A DNA stretch of 56,442 bases from the NCBI RefSeq assembly GCF_000740055.1, contig NZ_BBJM01000009.1, positions 1 to 56,442 on the forward strand, read 5' to 3'. Source of the stretch: Secundilactobacillus oryzae JCM 18671 (GTDB lineage: Bacteria; Bacillota; Bacilli; Lactobacillales; Lactobacillaceae). Positions within the stretch are counted from its first letter, which is position 1; every line of letters starts with the position of its first letter. Both the position numbers and the translations under genes were made by a program. Below the pieces are notes generated by a model. That model did not search any database. It worked only from the letters and a program-made list of their open reading frames with translations, and had not been told where the DNA came from. Below are positions 35,938 to 44,614 of the stretch, piece after piece.

Positions 35938-35973
35938 TGCGTTCAATACTAGTTTTAATCTAGAGGTGAGAGC

Positions 35974-36792
35974 ATGACGTTTCGTAGAATTTTTGTAATT
36001 GATCTCGGCGCCATGGGCATCGGAGAAGCACCAGATGCTAACCGATTTAACTCAATCGGCAGCGATAGCTTGGCAAGGTTAGATGAGGCAACTGCAAATC
36101 GACTAACTTTACCAACCTTGACTCAGCTTGGCTTAGGCAATTTAAGGGAGCAAAATCCGTTACAACACGTTGAGCCGGTGGACCAACCCGTAGGATTCTA
36201 CGGCAAGATTCGCCCGGATAACGCGAATAACAATTTTGCTTCTGGCATTCGCGAAAGCTGGGACATGATGTTAGATGGCCGGACGACGTCTGTCTTTGAT
36301 TATCTCGCTAACCGTCACGAGCAAGTACTTCTGGCAAGTCCACTTATTAGCTACCTGAGTAATCAGGCATCGACTAAGCGGGTTCTGATTCATCGGAACC
36401 AGGAAGCCTTGCAATTGTTGGCGGCAGAGATTGGCGAGGAAAACTATCGGCTGAGTTATATTCAGTTACCTGAATTTCAGTATGACTATAATCCGGCCAG
36501 TGCATCGGAATTAGGCGACTTGTTAATGGTGTTTGATAGTCAATTAGAACTTATCATGCGAGTGATGAAGCATTCTGATTTACTGTTGATTACTGCTAAT
36601 CATTCGGCTGATCCTCATCATCCAGAGCTTCTGACACGCGAGTATCTCCCATTATTTGCTTATACACCAGCAATCGAGATTGGTAGATCACTTGGAATTA
36701 AGAAGTCTATGGCTGACCTAGGGGCAACCATTCTTGATAACTTCGGTTTTAAAGAGGGACCCGGCACTAGTTTTATCTCGGAACTTCACTAA
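35974..36792 (+). CDS. Phosphopentomutase-like protein lacking catalytic residues
   Basis: 272 residues; true DeoB enzymes have about 390. It starts like DeoB (RRIFVIDLGAMGIGEAPDANRFNSIGSDSLA) and ends like it (LLITANHSADPHHPELLTREYLPLFAY and GTSFISEL). In DeoB the metal-binding ADHGNDP reads ANHSADP here (first Asp changed to Asn), and the TGHWEMMG block with the phospho-Thr reads SGIRESWDMML. The cap domain is reduced. So it keeps the alkaline-phosphatase-like frame but probably cannot carry the phosphate. It is upstream of nupC and may act as a pseudoenzyme or use another chemistry. Confidence 0.65.
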   Translation: MTFRRIFVIDLGAMGIGEAPDANRFNSIGSDSLARLDEATANRLTLPTLTQLGLGNLREQNPLQHVEPVDQPVGFYGKIRPDNANNNFASGIRESWDMMLDGRTTSVFDYLANRHEQVLLASPLISYLSNQASTKRVLIHRNQEALQLLAAEIGEENYRLSYIQLPEFQYDYNPASASELGDLLMVFDSQLELIMRVMKHSDLLLITANHSADPHHPELLTREYLPLFAYTPAIEIGRSLGIKKSMADLGATILDNFGFKEGPGTSFISELH

Positions 36793-36880
36793 CATTTTTA
36801 GTTAACCTAGTATTGGAAACTTTTCGCTTTCGGCTAATTGATAGCCTACGTTAAATTTTAGAAAAAGAGGTTATAAGTCA

Positions 36881-38116
36881 ATGTATTTACTTGTCAACAT
36901 TATTGGTGTCCTCGTTTACCTGGGTATCGCCATTCTGTTTTCTAAGGACCGCAAGAACATTAACTGGAAATCAGTCATTATTGTTTTAGTTCTTAACTTA
37001 TTGTTCGCTTGGGTTCTTACTAGTTTCAGTTGGGGTCGAGATGCCGTTAAAGCTGCTGCTGACGGTTTCAATTGGCTGGTTCAGGTTTCCTACACAGGTA
37101 TCGCTTTCGCCTTACCAAGTTGGGTTAACGTGAAGCAAATGGACTTCGTTACGAGTGCACTTCTTCCAATCCTGATGATTGTCCCATTATTCGATATTCT
37201 AACTTATATCGGATTCTTACCATGGGTCATCAAATGGGTTGGTCGTGGCCTTTCAGCCATTACTGGTCAACCTAAGTTCGAATCATTCTTCTCAGTTGAA
37301 ATGATGTTCTTAGGTAACACTGAAGCACTTGCTGTTTCAAGTCTTCAATTGAAGCAAATGTCCGCAGAACGTAGTGTTACGGTAGCCTTGATGTCAATGT
37401 CATGTATCACTGCCTCAATCTTAGGTGCTTATACGCAAATGGTTCCAGGTCAATACGTCTTGACTGCTGTACCATTGAACATTTTAAACGCCATTATTGT
37501 GACGAACATCTTGAACCCAGTTAAGGTTTCACCTGAAGAAGATACAATCGCTAAAATGGGCGGTTCAGGTGCCTCTGCTGAAGGTGTTGAAGCAGATGGT
37601 AAGAAAGAACCATTCTTCTCATTCTTGGGTGACTCAATTTTGGGTGCCGGTCGTTTGATCTTAATCATCGCTGCTAACGTTATCGCATTCGTTGCTTTAG
37701 CTGCCTTGATTGACAAGATTTTGCAACTCTTCAACCCATGGTTAACTTTGGAACACATCTTAGGTATCGTGATGTTCCCAGTTGCTTGGTTGATGGGTAT
37801 GGATGTTTCTCATGCGTTCGAATTCGCGCAATACATGGGAACAAAGCTGGTTACCAACGAATTCGTTGTTATGGGTAAGATTGCCCCAACTATCAACGAC
37901 TTGAAGGTCTTCCCAGCTCACTATCAAGCACAATTGACTGTCTTCTTAACTTCATTTGCTAACTTTAGTACCACTGGTATGATTATCGGTGCGTTCAAGG
38001 GCTTAGTGGATAAAGAAAAGAACGACCTTATTTCTAAAAACGTAGGTTACATGCTGTTATCAGGAATTATCGTATCCTTGATGTCAGCAGGTATCGTTGG
38101 ATTATTCGTTTGGTAA
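36881..38116 (+). CDS. nupC: NupC-type concentrative nucleoside transporter
   Basis: 411 residues from ATG with AGAGG upstream; about 10 membrane helices. CNT-family sodium or proton coupled nucleoside uptake. Marks: FFSVEMMFLGNTEALAVSS (about 140-160, with the Gln/Asn-Thr-Glu substrate signature), the second core motif YMGTKLVTNEFVVMG, and the C-terminal SFANFSTTGMIIGAFKGL. It follows the phosphopentomutase-like gene with 88 bases between. A terminator closes it. Confidence 0.92.
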   Translation: MYLLVNIIGVLVYLGIAILFSKDRKNINWKSVIIVLVLNLLFAWVLTSFSWGRDAVKAAADGFNWLVQVSYTGIAFALPSWVNVKQMDFVTSALLPILMIVPLFDILTYIGFLPWVIKWVGRGLSAITGQPKFESFFSVEMMFLGNTEALAVSSLQLKQMSAERSVTVALMSMSCITASILGAYTQMVPGQYVLTAVPLNILNAIIVTNILNPVKVSPEEDTIAKMGGSGASAEGVEADGKKEPFFSFLGDSILGAGRLILIIAANVIAFVALAALIDKILQLFNPWLTLEHILGIVMFPVAWLMGMDVSHAFEFAQYMGTKLVTNEFVVMGKIAPTINDLKVFPAHYQAQLTVFLTSFANFSTTGMIIGAFKGLVDKEKNDLISKNVGYMLLSGIIVSLMSAGIVGLFVW

Positions 38117-38132
38117 GATAATTCAAAACTTC

Positions 38133-38164
38133 ATAGCTCAGGCCAGCTGGTCTGGGCTATTTTT
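38133..38164 (+). terminator. Rho-independent terminator after nupC
   Basis: TAGCTCAGGCCA and TGGTCTGGGCTA pair with two mismatches and are followed by five T. Confidence 0.75.
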
Positions 38165-38195
38165 GACAAAAATTATGGTAGCGGTTACTAAATTT

Positions 38196-38332
38196 TGGTA
38201 TGCTGTTATTGTGAAGGGTCGCTCGAAACGTCTAGGTACGCTGAAACCCAGTCTGGTGCGTGAGACCACCAGGTTGCAATAGCCCGACAAGTCTAAATAC
38301 TCGTGATTGAGTATTGAAAGCTAGGGAGCTTT
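38196..38332 (+). promoter_or_regulatory. Structured 5' leader of the NCS2 permease, candidate riboswitch or RNA switch
   Basis: After an extended -10 (TGGTATGCT, about 38197-38204) about 120 bases lie before the ATG. They form several stems: GTCG at 38218-38221 with CGAC at 38285-38288, CTGGTG/CACCAG (38253-38272) around CGTGAGAC, AATACTC/GAGTATT (38296-38315), and AAAGCT/AGCTTT (38317-38332). The last one places AGGG of the ribosome binding site in its loop and runs up to the ATG. Conserved-looking blocks TCTAGG, CTGGTGCGTGAGA and AGCCCG recall the ykkC RNA family but the match is loose. The gene downstream transports purines, which would suit a purine- or nucleotide-sensing RNA. I do not see the purine riboswitch core. 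Confidence 0.5.
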
Positions 38333-39643
38333 ATGGAAACAAAATCAACGGAAACCTCCGCAGATAATATGCGTTTTTTGGAGGTTCTTAAGCACAAAGA
38401 GATTTTACGAAATGAAATTATCGCCGGTATTACTGGATTCTTCGCCATTTCGTACATCATCATTGTGAATCCCATGATTCTAAAGGATGCGGGGATTCCG
38501 GCCGATTTAAGTGTTTTTGCTACGATTTTCAGTTCAATTATTGGCTGTTTGATCACGGGATTTTACGCTAATTCGCCGGTTATCCTGACACCAGGGATGG
38601 GGGTTAACGCCTTCTTCACCTACACGCTGGTTGTGAACATGGGTCTTTCGTGGCAAACGGCCGTCGCAATTGCGACTGTTTCCGGGGTCATCTATATGGC
38701 GATTGCTTTCACCAAGATGAACGACATCTTGTCTGAGGCAATTCCCAGTTCACTGAAGCACGGTATCACCGCAGGAATTGGTTTGTTCTTGGTCGAAATT
38801 GGCTTAGAAAAGGCAGGACTCATCGTGGCCGGGAAGACATCATTAATTGTTTTGGGTGATTTAACTCAACCAGCTGCGCTTTTGGCACTGTTTGGACTCG
38901 TCATCAGTCTGGTGCTTTATCTACGCCGGGTGAAGGGAAGTTTTTTCATCGGGATTATTATCACCTCAATTGTGGGTGTTCTGTTTGGCATCAAGGATTC
39001 CGACACGCCAAGCGTCGTGTTACGAAACTTGGTTAATTACCACGAAATTGTGGGTAAAGGTGATTTTTCTCAAATTCTTTCAACACCATTTATCCTGGCA
39101 ACTTTCTCAATGACCATGATTCTCGTGTTTGAGTCAATGGGCTTGGTTCAAGGCATCCTACCTGAACAGCGAAAGTTCAAAAAAACGTTTCAGGGTAGTT
39201 CGGTTACAACATTCCTGTCCAGTTTTCTTGGGACCTCACCAACGGTTGCGGCAGCAGAAAGTGCCTCAGGTATTGAGCTAGGTGGTCGTACAGGATGGAT
39301 GACTATCACAGCGGCAGTCATGTTTGGACTGTCACTGTTCTTCATCCCACTGCTAGAATATGTGCCACAGGCTGCCATCGCACCGGTCATTATTATCACA
39401 GGGGCCTTAATGATGGGGGCCATCGGTAATATTGAAATTGGTGACTTTACGGAATGGTTCCCCGCATTTTTAATTATTGTGCTTATCCCGTTAACCAACA
39501 GTATTTCTACTGGGCTAGCATTCGGATTCGTTTGCTATCCAATCTTGAAATTGGCTGGTGGTCAACGGCGTCAACTCAGTTTACCCATTTGTGTTTTGGG
39601 CATTCTATTCTTATTAGATTTGATATTTAGTACCCTGCTATAG
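38333..39643 (+). CDS. NCS2-family purine permease (AzgA/PbuG type)
   Basis: 436 residues, about 14 membrane segments, of the NCS2 AzgA branch, which imports hypoxanthine, guanine or adenine with protons. Marks: ITGFFAISYIIIVNPMILKDAGIP, NSPVILTPGMGVNAFFTYTLV, and GTSPTVAAAESASGIELGGRTGWM (about 305-328). No good free Shine-Dalgarno sequence is seen because the AGGGAG before the ATG is in a hairpin. A structured leader precedes it and a nucleoside hydrolase follows after 39 bases, so it brings in the free base or works with base recycling. Confidence 0.9.
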   Translation: METKSTETSADNMRFLEVLKHKEILRNEIIAGITGFFAISYIIIVNPMILKDAGIPADLSVFATIFSSIIGCLITGFYANSPVILTPGMGVNAFFTYTLVVNMGLSWQTAVAIATVSGVIYMAIAFTKMNDILSEAIPSSLKHGITAGIGLFLVEIGLEKAGLIVAGKTSLIVLGDLTQPAALLALFGLVISLVLYLRRVKGSFFIGIIITSIVGVLFGIKDSDTPSVVLRNLVNYHEIVGKGDFSQILSTPFILATFSMTMILVFESMGLVQGILPEQRKFKKTFQGSSVTTFLSSFLGTSPTVAAAESASGIELGGRTGWMTITAAVMFGLSLFFIPLLEYVPQAAIAPVIIITGALMMGAIGNIEIGDFTEWFPAFLIIVLIPLTNSISTGLAFGFVCYPILKLAGGQRRQLSLPICVLGILFLLDLIFSTLL

Positions 39644-39682
39644 GGTTAAATATGATTTGCGAATACAAGGAGGAAATGAACA

Positions 39683-40597
39683 ATGGCAATCAATATTATT
39701 ATGGATACAGACCCAGGAATCGATGACGCGGCAGCAATTACAATGGCAATTAATGATCCTAAGATCAATTTGCAATTAATCACGACTGTTGCGGGAAATG
39801 TCACGGTTGATAAAACTACTAAGAACGCGTTGAAATTGGTCCGCTTCTTTGATGCAGATATTCCAGTTGCCATGGGGGCCAAGCAGCCTTTAATGAAGGA
39901 ATTTGAAGATGCTGCAAGAATTCATGGTGAGTCAGGGATGCCTGGTTACGAATTTCCAACTGATTTACCAAAGCCAATGGCCGAATCAGCAGTTATTGCA
40001 TTACGGGATGCCATTTTAAGTGCTAAGGAACCCGTTACTTTAGTACCAACAGGTTCGTACACCAATATTGCGCTACTATTTTCTGAATATCCTGAAGTTA
40101 AACAAAACATCGAACGGATTGTGGCAATGGGCGGTGCCCTTGGCAAAGGGAACATGACTTCCGCAGCTGAATTTAACGTCTTTACCGATCCTCATGCGGC
40201 TAAAATTATGTATGAATCAGGTGTGCCAATTGTCATGGTGGGACTAGATATTACCATGAAGGCGCTGTTGACTCATGAAAGTATCGAAAAGTTACCAACC
40301 CTTAACGAAACCGGAAAGATGCTCCATGACATCATTATTCATGATGGTGATAATTCATCAGACGGTATCGCAATGCACGATGTGAACACCATTTTCTACT
40401 TACTTCACCCTGAAGCTATCCAAACTGAAAAAATGTGGGTGGATGTTCAAACTGAAGGTCCAGCAAATGGTGAAACAGTTGGTGACATTCGTGGTGCCTA
40501 CCATAACGGTCGCACGAACACAGCAGTTTGTGTAGACATCGATGCGGAAGCCTTCAACAAGTGGTTTATTGAAGAAATTACGGCAATCGAAAAATAA
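39683..40597 (+). CDS. Nucleoside hydrolase (RihC/IU-NH family)
   Basis: 304 residues from ATG with AAGGAGGA upstream. The enzyme hydrolyses ribonucleosides to base and ribose. The N-terminal INIIMDTDPGIDDAAAI holds the Ca-binding Asp cluster, ATTVAGNVTV follows (LITTVAGNV), then VAMGGALGKGNMTSAAEFNVFTDPHAA and a C-terminal MHDVNTIFYL with the Asp that completes the site. Base range cannot be read from sequence. With NupC and the purine permease it forms a nucleoside salvage group; released ribose could enter the rbs genes. Confidence 0.92.
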   Translation: MAINIIMDTDPGIDDAAAITMAINDPKINLQLITTVAGNVTVDKTTKNALKLVRFFDADIPVAMGAKQPLMKEFEDAARIHGESGMPGYEFPTDLPKPMAESAVIALRDAILSAKEPVTLVPTGSYTNIALLFSEYPEVKQNIERIVAMGGALGKGNMTSAAEFNVFTDPHAAKIMYESGVPIVMVGLDITMKALLTHESIEKLPTLNETGKMLHDIIIHDGDNSSDGIAMHDVNTIFYLLHPEAIQTEKMWVDVQTEGPANGETVGDIRGAYHNGRTNTAVCVDIDAEAFNKWFIEEITAIEK

Positions 40598-40699
40598 AGA
40601 GGTGCGCGATAAAGCAGTCAGCTTTTGAGTACCAATTACGCGATGCGACAATATCAATTGGATGATGTCGTAAAATGACAGGCCAAGTCGCCATCAAAT

Positions 40700-40742
40700 A
40701 AGAGCGATTCCTTAACGAGAGTTTTGGGATCGCTCTTTTTTG
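40700..40742 (+). terminator. Rho-independent terminator
   Basis: AAGAGCGATTCC and GGGATCGCTCTT with a T-run, about 100 bases after the nucleoside hydrolase. Confidence 0.8.
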
Positions 40743-40815
40743 TGGCTTTGAATTCTAGTATAATTAATGCAGACGCTTGCGTGCCGAACGATTTTACGTT
40801 ACAGTAGAACGGTAC

Positions 40816-40831
40816 GTGAAACATGTTTCAC
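40816..40831. promoter_or_regulatory. 16-base palindrome GTGAAACATGTTTCAC before rsmG, everted parS-like
   Basis: A perfect palindrome 16 bases before the rsmG start. It consists of the two half sites of the ParB target parS (TGTTTCAC and GTGAAACA) in the opposite order. It is in the 5' region of the rsmG-parA-parB genes. It is either a true operator for an unknown repressor or a related ParB-family site; a canonical parS was not found. Confidence 0.5.
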
Positions 40832-40847
40832 AGATTAGGAGAACAGT

Positions 40848-41585
40848 ATGAATCCAGATCAATTTCAGCAACTTTTAGCCGAACACGGCGTCACTTTGAA
40901 TGAGCATCAACTCGCCCAGTTTGATACTTACTATCAACTGCTAGTTGAGACGAACGAGCACGTTAACTTGACGACCATTACGGAAAAGAATGCCGTGTAC
41001 CTGAAGCATTTCTTTGATTCCATTACTCCGGCTTTTTATATAGAAGCAATTCGCACAGAACCGTTAACAATTTGTGATGTGGGAGCGGGTGCTGGGTTTC
41101 CTTCAATTCCGCTAAAGATTGCGTTTCCTCAGTTAGATATTACGATTGTGGATTCTTTAAATAAGCGAATCAACTTCTTGAAGACGCTACAGGCGAAACT
41201 TGGATTGGAAGGCGTGCATTTTTACCATGCAAGAGCGGAAGAATTTGGCGGTCGGAAGTCAGAATTTCGTGAACGCTTTGATCTTGTGACGGCAAGAGCT
41301 GTGGCACGAATGAGTGTCCTAAGTGAATTCTGTTTGCCATTGACTAAAGTCGGGGGCCAATTTGTCGCTTTGAAGGCGGCACAAGCCGACCAGGAACTTA
41401 CGGATGCAGTTCAAGCCGTTAAGCTACTCGGAGGTCAAATGGGCAACGACGTGTCGTTTGATTTACCATTTGATGCAGGCCAACGTAACATCATCGTGAT
41501 TAACAAAGTCAAAAAGACGCCGGGAAAGTATCCGCGTAAAGCAGGTACACCTGCAAAGGAACCATTGGGAAATGAGACTCATTAA
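40848..41585 (+). CDS. rsmG: 16S rRNA (guanine-N7) methyltransferase RsmG (GidB)
   Basis: 245 residues. RsmG methylates G527 of 16S rRNA; loss gives low-level streptomycin resistance. Marks: [22 protein letters not shown], the SAM site [17 protein letters not shown] (about 79-95), [23 protein letters not shown] and [14 protein letters not shown]. Start ATG follows TTAGGAGAAC. The parA gene follows after 18 bases; noc, often between them in lactobacilli, is missing. Confidence 0.95.
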   Translation: MNPDQFQQLLAEHGVTLNEHQLAQFDTYYQLLVETNEHVNLTTITEKNAVYLKHFFDSITPAFYIEAIRTEPLTICDVGAGAGFPSIPLKIAFPQLDITIVDSLNKRINFLKTLQAKLGLEGVHFYHARAEEFGGRKSEFRERFDLVTARAVARMSVLSEFCLPLTKVGGQFVALKAAQADQELTDAVQAVKLLGGQMGNDVSFDLPFDAGQRNIIVINKVKKTPGKYPRKAGTPAKEPLGNETH

Positions 41586-41603
41586 AAGAAGGGTGGATTA
41601 AGC

Positions 41604-42371
41604 ATGGCAGTTATCATTGCGCTTGCGAATCAAAAAGGTGGGGTCGGTAAGACGACTACTGCAGTTAACTTAGGTGCTAGTTTAGCCGATCTTGATCAGA
41701 GCGTCTTATTAGTCGATACCGATGCACAGGGGAATGCCACGAGTGGTGTTGGTATCGAAAAGAGTACGATTGAAAAAGATATTTACGATGTCATCGTGAA
41801 TGAAGAACCAATTACAGAAGCAATTTTACCGACTGTTCATGAAGGCTTAGATGTTGTCCCAGCAACCATTCAGTTGTCTGGTGCTGAAATTGAATTAACG
41901 CCACAAATGGCACGAGAAACGCGTTTAAAGAGCGCGTTAGAAGAGGTCGCTGATCAGTACGATTACATTCTCATTGATTGTCCACCTTCGTTGGGACTCA
42001 TCACCATTAATGCGTTCACCGCATGTGATTCAATTTTGATTCCAGTTCAAAGTGAGTATTACGCTTTGGAAGGATTAAGCCAACTATTGAATACTGTCAA
42101 ACTCGTACAAAAGCACTTCAATAAGGATCTTGCCGTTGAAGGGGTTTTACTGACGATGTATGACGCTCGGACTAATTTAGGCCGTCAAGTTAATGAAGAA
42201 GTTCGTAAATACTTTAGTGATAAAGTTTATACGACGATTATTCCCCGCAACGTTCGCTTGTCTGAAGCGCCAAGTTACGGGATGCCTATTATGGACTACG
42301 ATAAGAAGTCTAAGGGTGCAATTGTTTACGCAGAACTTGCAAAGGAAGTGCTAGCTGCTCATGGTAAATAA
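41604..42371 (+). CDS. parA: ParA/Soj chromosome partition ATPase
   Basis: 255 residues. Deviant Walker A KGGVGKTTT (about 11-19), ALADLDQSVLLVDTDAQGNAT, and Walker B YILIDCPPSLG. ParA with ParB moves the replication origin. It overlaps parB by 11 bases (ATG inside the end of parA), a coupled pair. Location next to rsmG is typical of the oriC region of Firmicutes. Confidence 0.95.
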   Translation: MAVIIALANQKGGVGKTTTAVNLGASLADLDQSVLLVDTDAQGNATSGVGIEKSTIEKDIYDVIVNEEPITEAILPTVHEGLDVVPATIQLSGAEIELTPQMARETRLKSALEEVADQYDYILIDCPPSLGLITINAFTACDSILIPVQSEYYALEGLSQLLNTVKLVQKHFNKDLAVEGVLLTMYDARTNLGRQVNEEVRKYFSDKVYTTIIPRNVRLSEAPSYGMPIMDYDKKSKGAIVYAELAKEVLAAHGK

Positions 42372-43251
42372 AAACCAAAAAGGCTTGGGAAAGGGTATTG
42401 AGGCGCTTTTTGCGGACAATGGCGTAGATCCGAAAGAAGAAACAGTTACGGATATTGTCCTAACGGCTATTACGCCCAATCCTTACCAGCCACGGCAAAA
42501 ATTTGATCAAGCGGCTTTAAATGATTTAGCGGCTTCAATTAAAAAATCGGGTGTTTTTCAACCAATCATTGTTCGGCAACCGGATCCTAAGCGAGAACGC
42601 TTTGAGATTCTAGCTGGTGAACGGCGTTTCAGAGCATCTAAGCTCGTCGGCAATAAGACAATTCCAGCAATCATTCGCTCGGTTTCTGAAGAACAAATGA
42701 TGGAAATTGCCGTTCTTGAAAACTTGCAACGGGAAGACTTAACGCCACTTGAAGAGGCAGAAGCTTATAACACGTTGATGACGCGTTTGAACTTAACACA
42801 GGCGCAGGTTTCAGAACGACTAGGTAAGAGTCGACCATATATTGCCAACTACTTGCGGTTACTTGGTTTACCCATCGTGGTCAAGGAATACTTGAACAAA
42901 AAGCAATTATCGATGGGTCAGGCTAGAACGTTGCTGTCATTGAAAGATCGTAGCCGACTTGGTGATTTAGCCAAGCGTGCGGTTGACGAAAAATTGACGG
43001 TGCGAGCGCTTGAAGAAATCGTGAACCAGATTAATGGTCAAGCGAAAAAGAAGATCAAAACCCACAAACCGGCCAAACGGAAATCACCTTATATCCGTTC
43101 TAGCGAGGACCAACTTCAAGAGAAGTTCGGCACTCAAGTCACGATTACTGAAAGTAACGCTAAGCAGGGTACGGGTAAGATCGAGATTGATTATTTGACC
43201 AATGATGATTTGAGTCGCATATTAGATATTTTGGACGTGAACTTGGACTAA
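42361..43251 (+). CDS. parB: ParB/Spo0J chromosome partition protein
   Basis: 296 residues. N-terminal NKNQKGLGKGIEALF (ParA-interacting start); ParB core with NPYQPRQKFD and ILAGERRFRASKL (CTP-binding GERRxR, about 80); helix-turn-helix QREDLTPLEEAEAYNTLM to AQVSERLGKSRPYIANYLRLL; and a C-terminal dimerisation domain ending TNDDLSRILDILD. As Spo0J-type ParB it spreads from parS. It is the only ParB-family gene here, not Noc. Confidence 0.95.
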   Translation: MVNKNQKGLGKGIEALFADNGVDPKEETVTDIVLTAITPNPYQPRQKFDQAALNDLAASIKKSGVFQPIIVRQPDPKRERFEILAGERRFRASKLVGNKTIPAIIRSVSEEQMMEIAVLENLQREDLTPLEEAEAYNTLMTRLNLTQAQVSERLGKSRPYIANYLRLLGLPIVVKEYLNKKQLSMGQARTLLSLKDRSRLGDLAKRAVDEKLTVRALEEIVNQINGQAKKKIKTHKPAKRKSPYIRSSEDQLQEKFGTQVTITESNAKQGTGKIEIDYLTNDDLSRILDILDVNLD

Positions 43252-43273
43252 CCTAACGGAAGGATGGTTGCTG

Positions 43274-43465
43274 ATGTACGATTTAGGTGACTTTGTTGAA
43301 ATGAAAAAGCCCCATCCTTGTGGTGTGAACCGCTGGGAAATCACCAGAATGGGCGCAGATATTAAGATCAAGTGTACCGGGTGCGGTCACGTGGTCATGT
43401 TGAGTCGTCGTGAATTTGAAAAGAAATTAAAGCGTGTGCTCGAAAAAGCAGATAACGCTGAATAA
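43274..43465 (+). CDS. DUF951 zinc-ribbon-like protein
   Basis: 63 residues from ATG 43274 with GGAAGGATG upstream. A conserved small Firmicutes protein: MYDLGDFVEMKKPHPCGVNRWEI followed by CTGCGHVVMLSRREFEKKLKRV; Cys residues suggest a metal site. It sits between parB and ychF in many lactobacilli. No function is established. Confidence 0.9.
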   Translation: MYDLGDFVEMKKPHPCGVNRWEITRMGADIKIKCTGCGHVVMLSRREFEKKLKRVLEKADNAE

Positions 43466-43485
43466 AAGGAAAGAGTGAGTATTTA

Positions 43486-44586
43486 ATGTCATTAACGGCA
43501 GGGATTGTTGGTTTACCAAACGTTGGTAAATCAACCCTATTTAACGCAATTACTAAAGCAGGCGCAGAAATGGCGAACTACCCGTTTGCTACGATTGACC
43601 CCAACGTTGGAATGGTTGAAGTGCCAGACAAACGATTGGATCGGATTCAAGAATTGATTCCAGCTAAAAAGGTTGTTCCAACGACCTTTGAATTCACGGA
43701 TATCGCCGGAATCGTTAAGGGTGCTAGCAAGGGTGAAGGTCTTGGTAACAAGTTCCTTGAAAATATCCGTCAGGTTGATGCCATTGTGCACGTGGTTCGT
43801 GCATTCGATGACGATAACATCACCCACGTTTCTGGTAAAATTGATCCGGTTGATGATATTGAAACAATCAATTTGGAACTGGGAATGTCAGATCTTGAAG
43901 CCGTTGACAAGCGTTTAGCTAAGGTTGCTAAAGTGGCTAAAGGGAACGACAAAGAAGCCAAAGCTGAATTGGCCGTGCTTGAAAAGATCAAGCCAGTCCT
44001 TGAAGCTGGTGGCAGTGTTCGGACAATCGAATTTAACGAAGACGAGCAAAAAATTGTGAAGGGTCTCTTCTTATTGACGTCAAAGCCAATCCTTTACGTA
44101 GCAAACATTGCTGAAGATGACATGGCTGATCCTGAGAGCTCAAAGTACTTCGATGTCATTGAGTCTTATGCGAAAAAAGAAGGGGCAGAAGCCATTGCGG
44201 TTGCTGCTGAAGCTGAAGAGGAAATTGCCCAATTGGACGATGCTGAAAAGGCTGATTTCCTTGAAGCTGAAGGCGTTGAAGAGCCTGGCTTGAACCGTTT
44301 GATTCGTGCCTCATACCATTTGCTTGGCCTTGAAACCTTCTTTACCGCTGGTGGTAAAGAGACCAAGGCTTGGACTTACAGAGCTGGAACTAAGGCTCCT
44401 CAAGCAGCCGGCATTATTCACTCCGACTTTGAGCGTGGTTTCATTCGTGCTGAAGTCATGGCATTCGATGATTTGGACCAATATGAAAGTGAAGCGGCCG
44501 TTAAGGAAGCTGGCCGACTTCGGATTGAAGGTAAAGATTATGTCATGCAAGATGGTGACATTGTCGAATTCCGTTTCAACGTTTAA
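43486..44586 (+). CDS. ychF: YchF/Ola1-type redox-regulated ATPase
   Basis: 366 residues, full length. Obg-like GTPase fold with ATP preference: [20 protein letters not shown] (G1), [42 protein letters not shown] (G3), and NIAEDDM in the place of the GTP-specific NKxD. The C-terminal TGS domain is near [36 protein letters not shown]. It links to ribosomes and oxidative stress in other bacteria. Confidence 0.95.
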   Translation: MSLTAGIVGLPNVGKSTLFNAITKAGAEMANYPFATIDPNVGMVEVPDKRLDRIQELIPAKKVVPTTFEFTDIAGIVKGASKGEGLGNKFLENIRQVDAIVHVVRAFDDDNITHVSGKIDPVDDIETINLELGMSDLEAVDKRLAKVAKVAKGNDKEAKAELAVLEKIKPVLEAGGSVRTIEFNEDEQKIVKGLFLLTSKPILYVANIAEDDMADPESSKYFDVIESYAKKEGAEAIAVAAEAEEEIAQLDDAEKADFLEAEGVEEPGLNRLIRASYHLLGLETFFTAGGKETKAWTYRAGTKAPQAAGIIHSDFERGFIRAEVMAFDDLDQYESEAAVKEAGRLRIEGKDYVMQDGDIVEFRFNV

Positions 44587-44614
44587 AAATTAGATTGAGA
44601 AAGGAAGTTCTCCC

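Larger units (their letters stand above)
34721..35973. other. 1.25-kb gene-free, hairpin-rich stretch
   Basis: No protein-coding frame longer than a few dozen codons looks real here. It contains a perfect ATAAGTGA/TCACTTAT hairpin (34806-34825), the candidate small RNA and terminator near 35130-35400, two further rho-independent terminators (GAATTTGC/GCAAATTC at about 35632-35660 and GGTTTTACTC/GAGTAGAACC at about 35726-35768), and a short inverted 11-mer before the next gene. So many terminators without genes suggest lost genes or short RNAs. Confidence 0.6.

Noticed and set aside
38196-38332. Canonical purine riboswitch
   Set aside because: The three-way-junction core sequences of the purine aptamer are not seen; only stems and loose ykkC-like blocks are present.
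40816-40831. Canonical parS site
   Set aside because: The half sites are in the wrong order (GTGAAACA then TGTTTCAC); no TGTTTCACGTGAAACA was found in the window.
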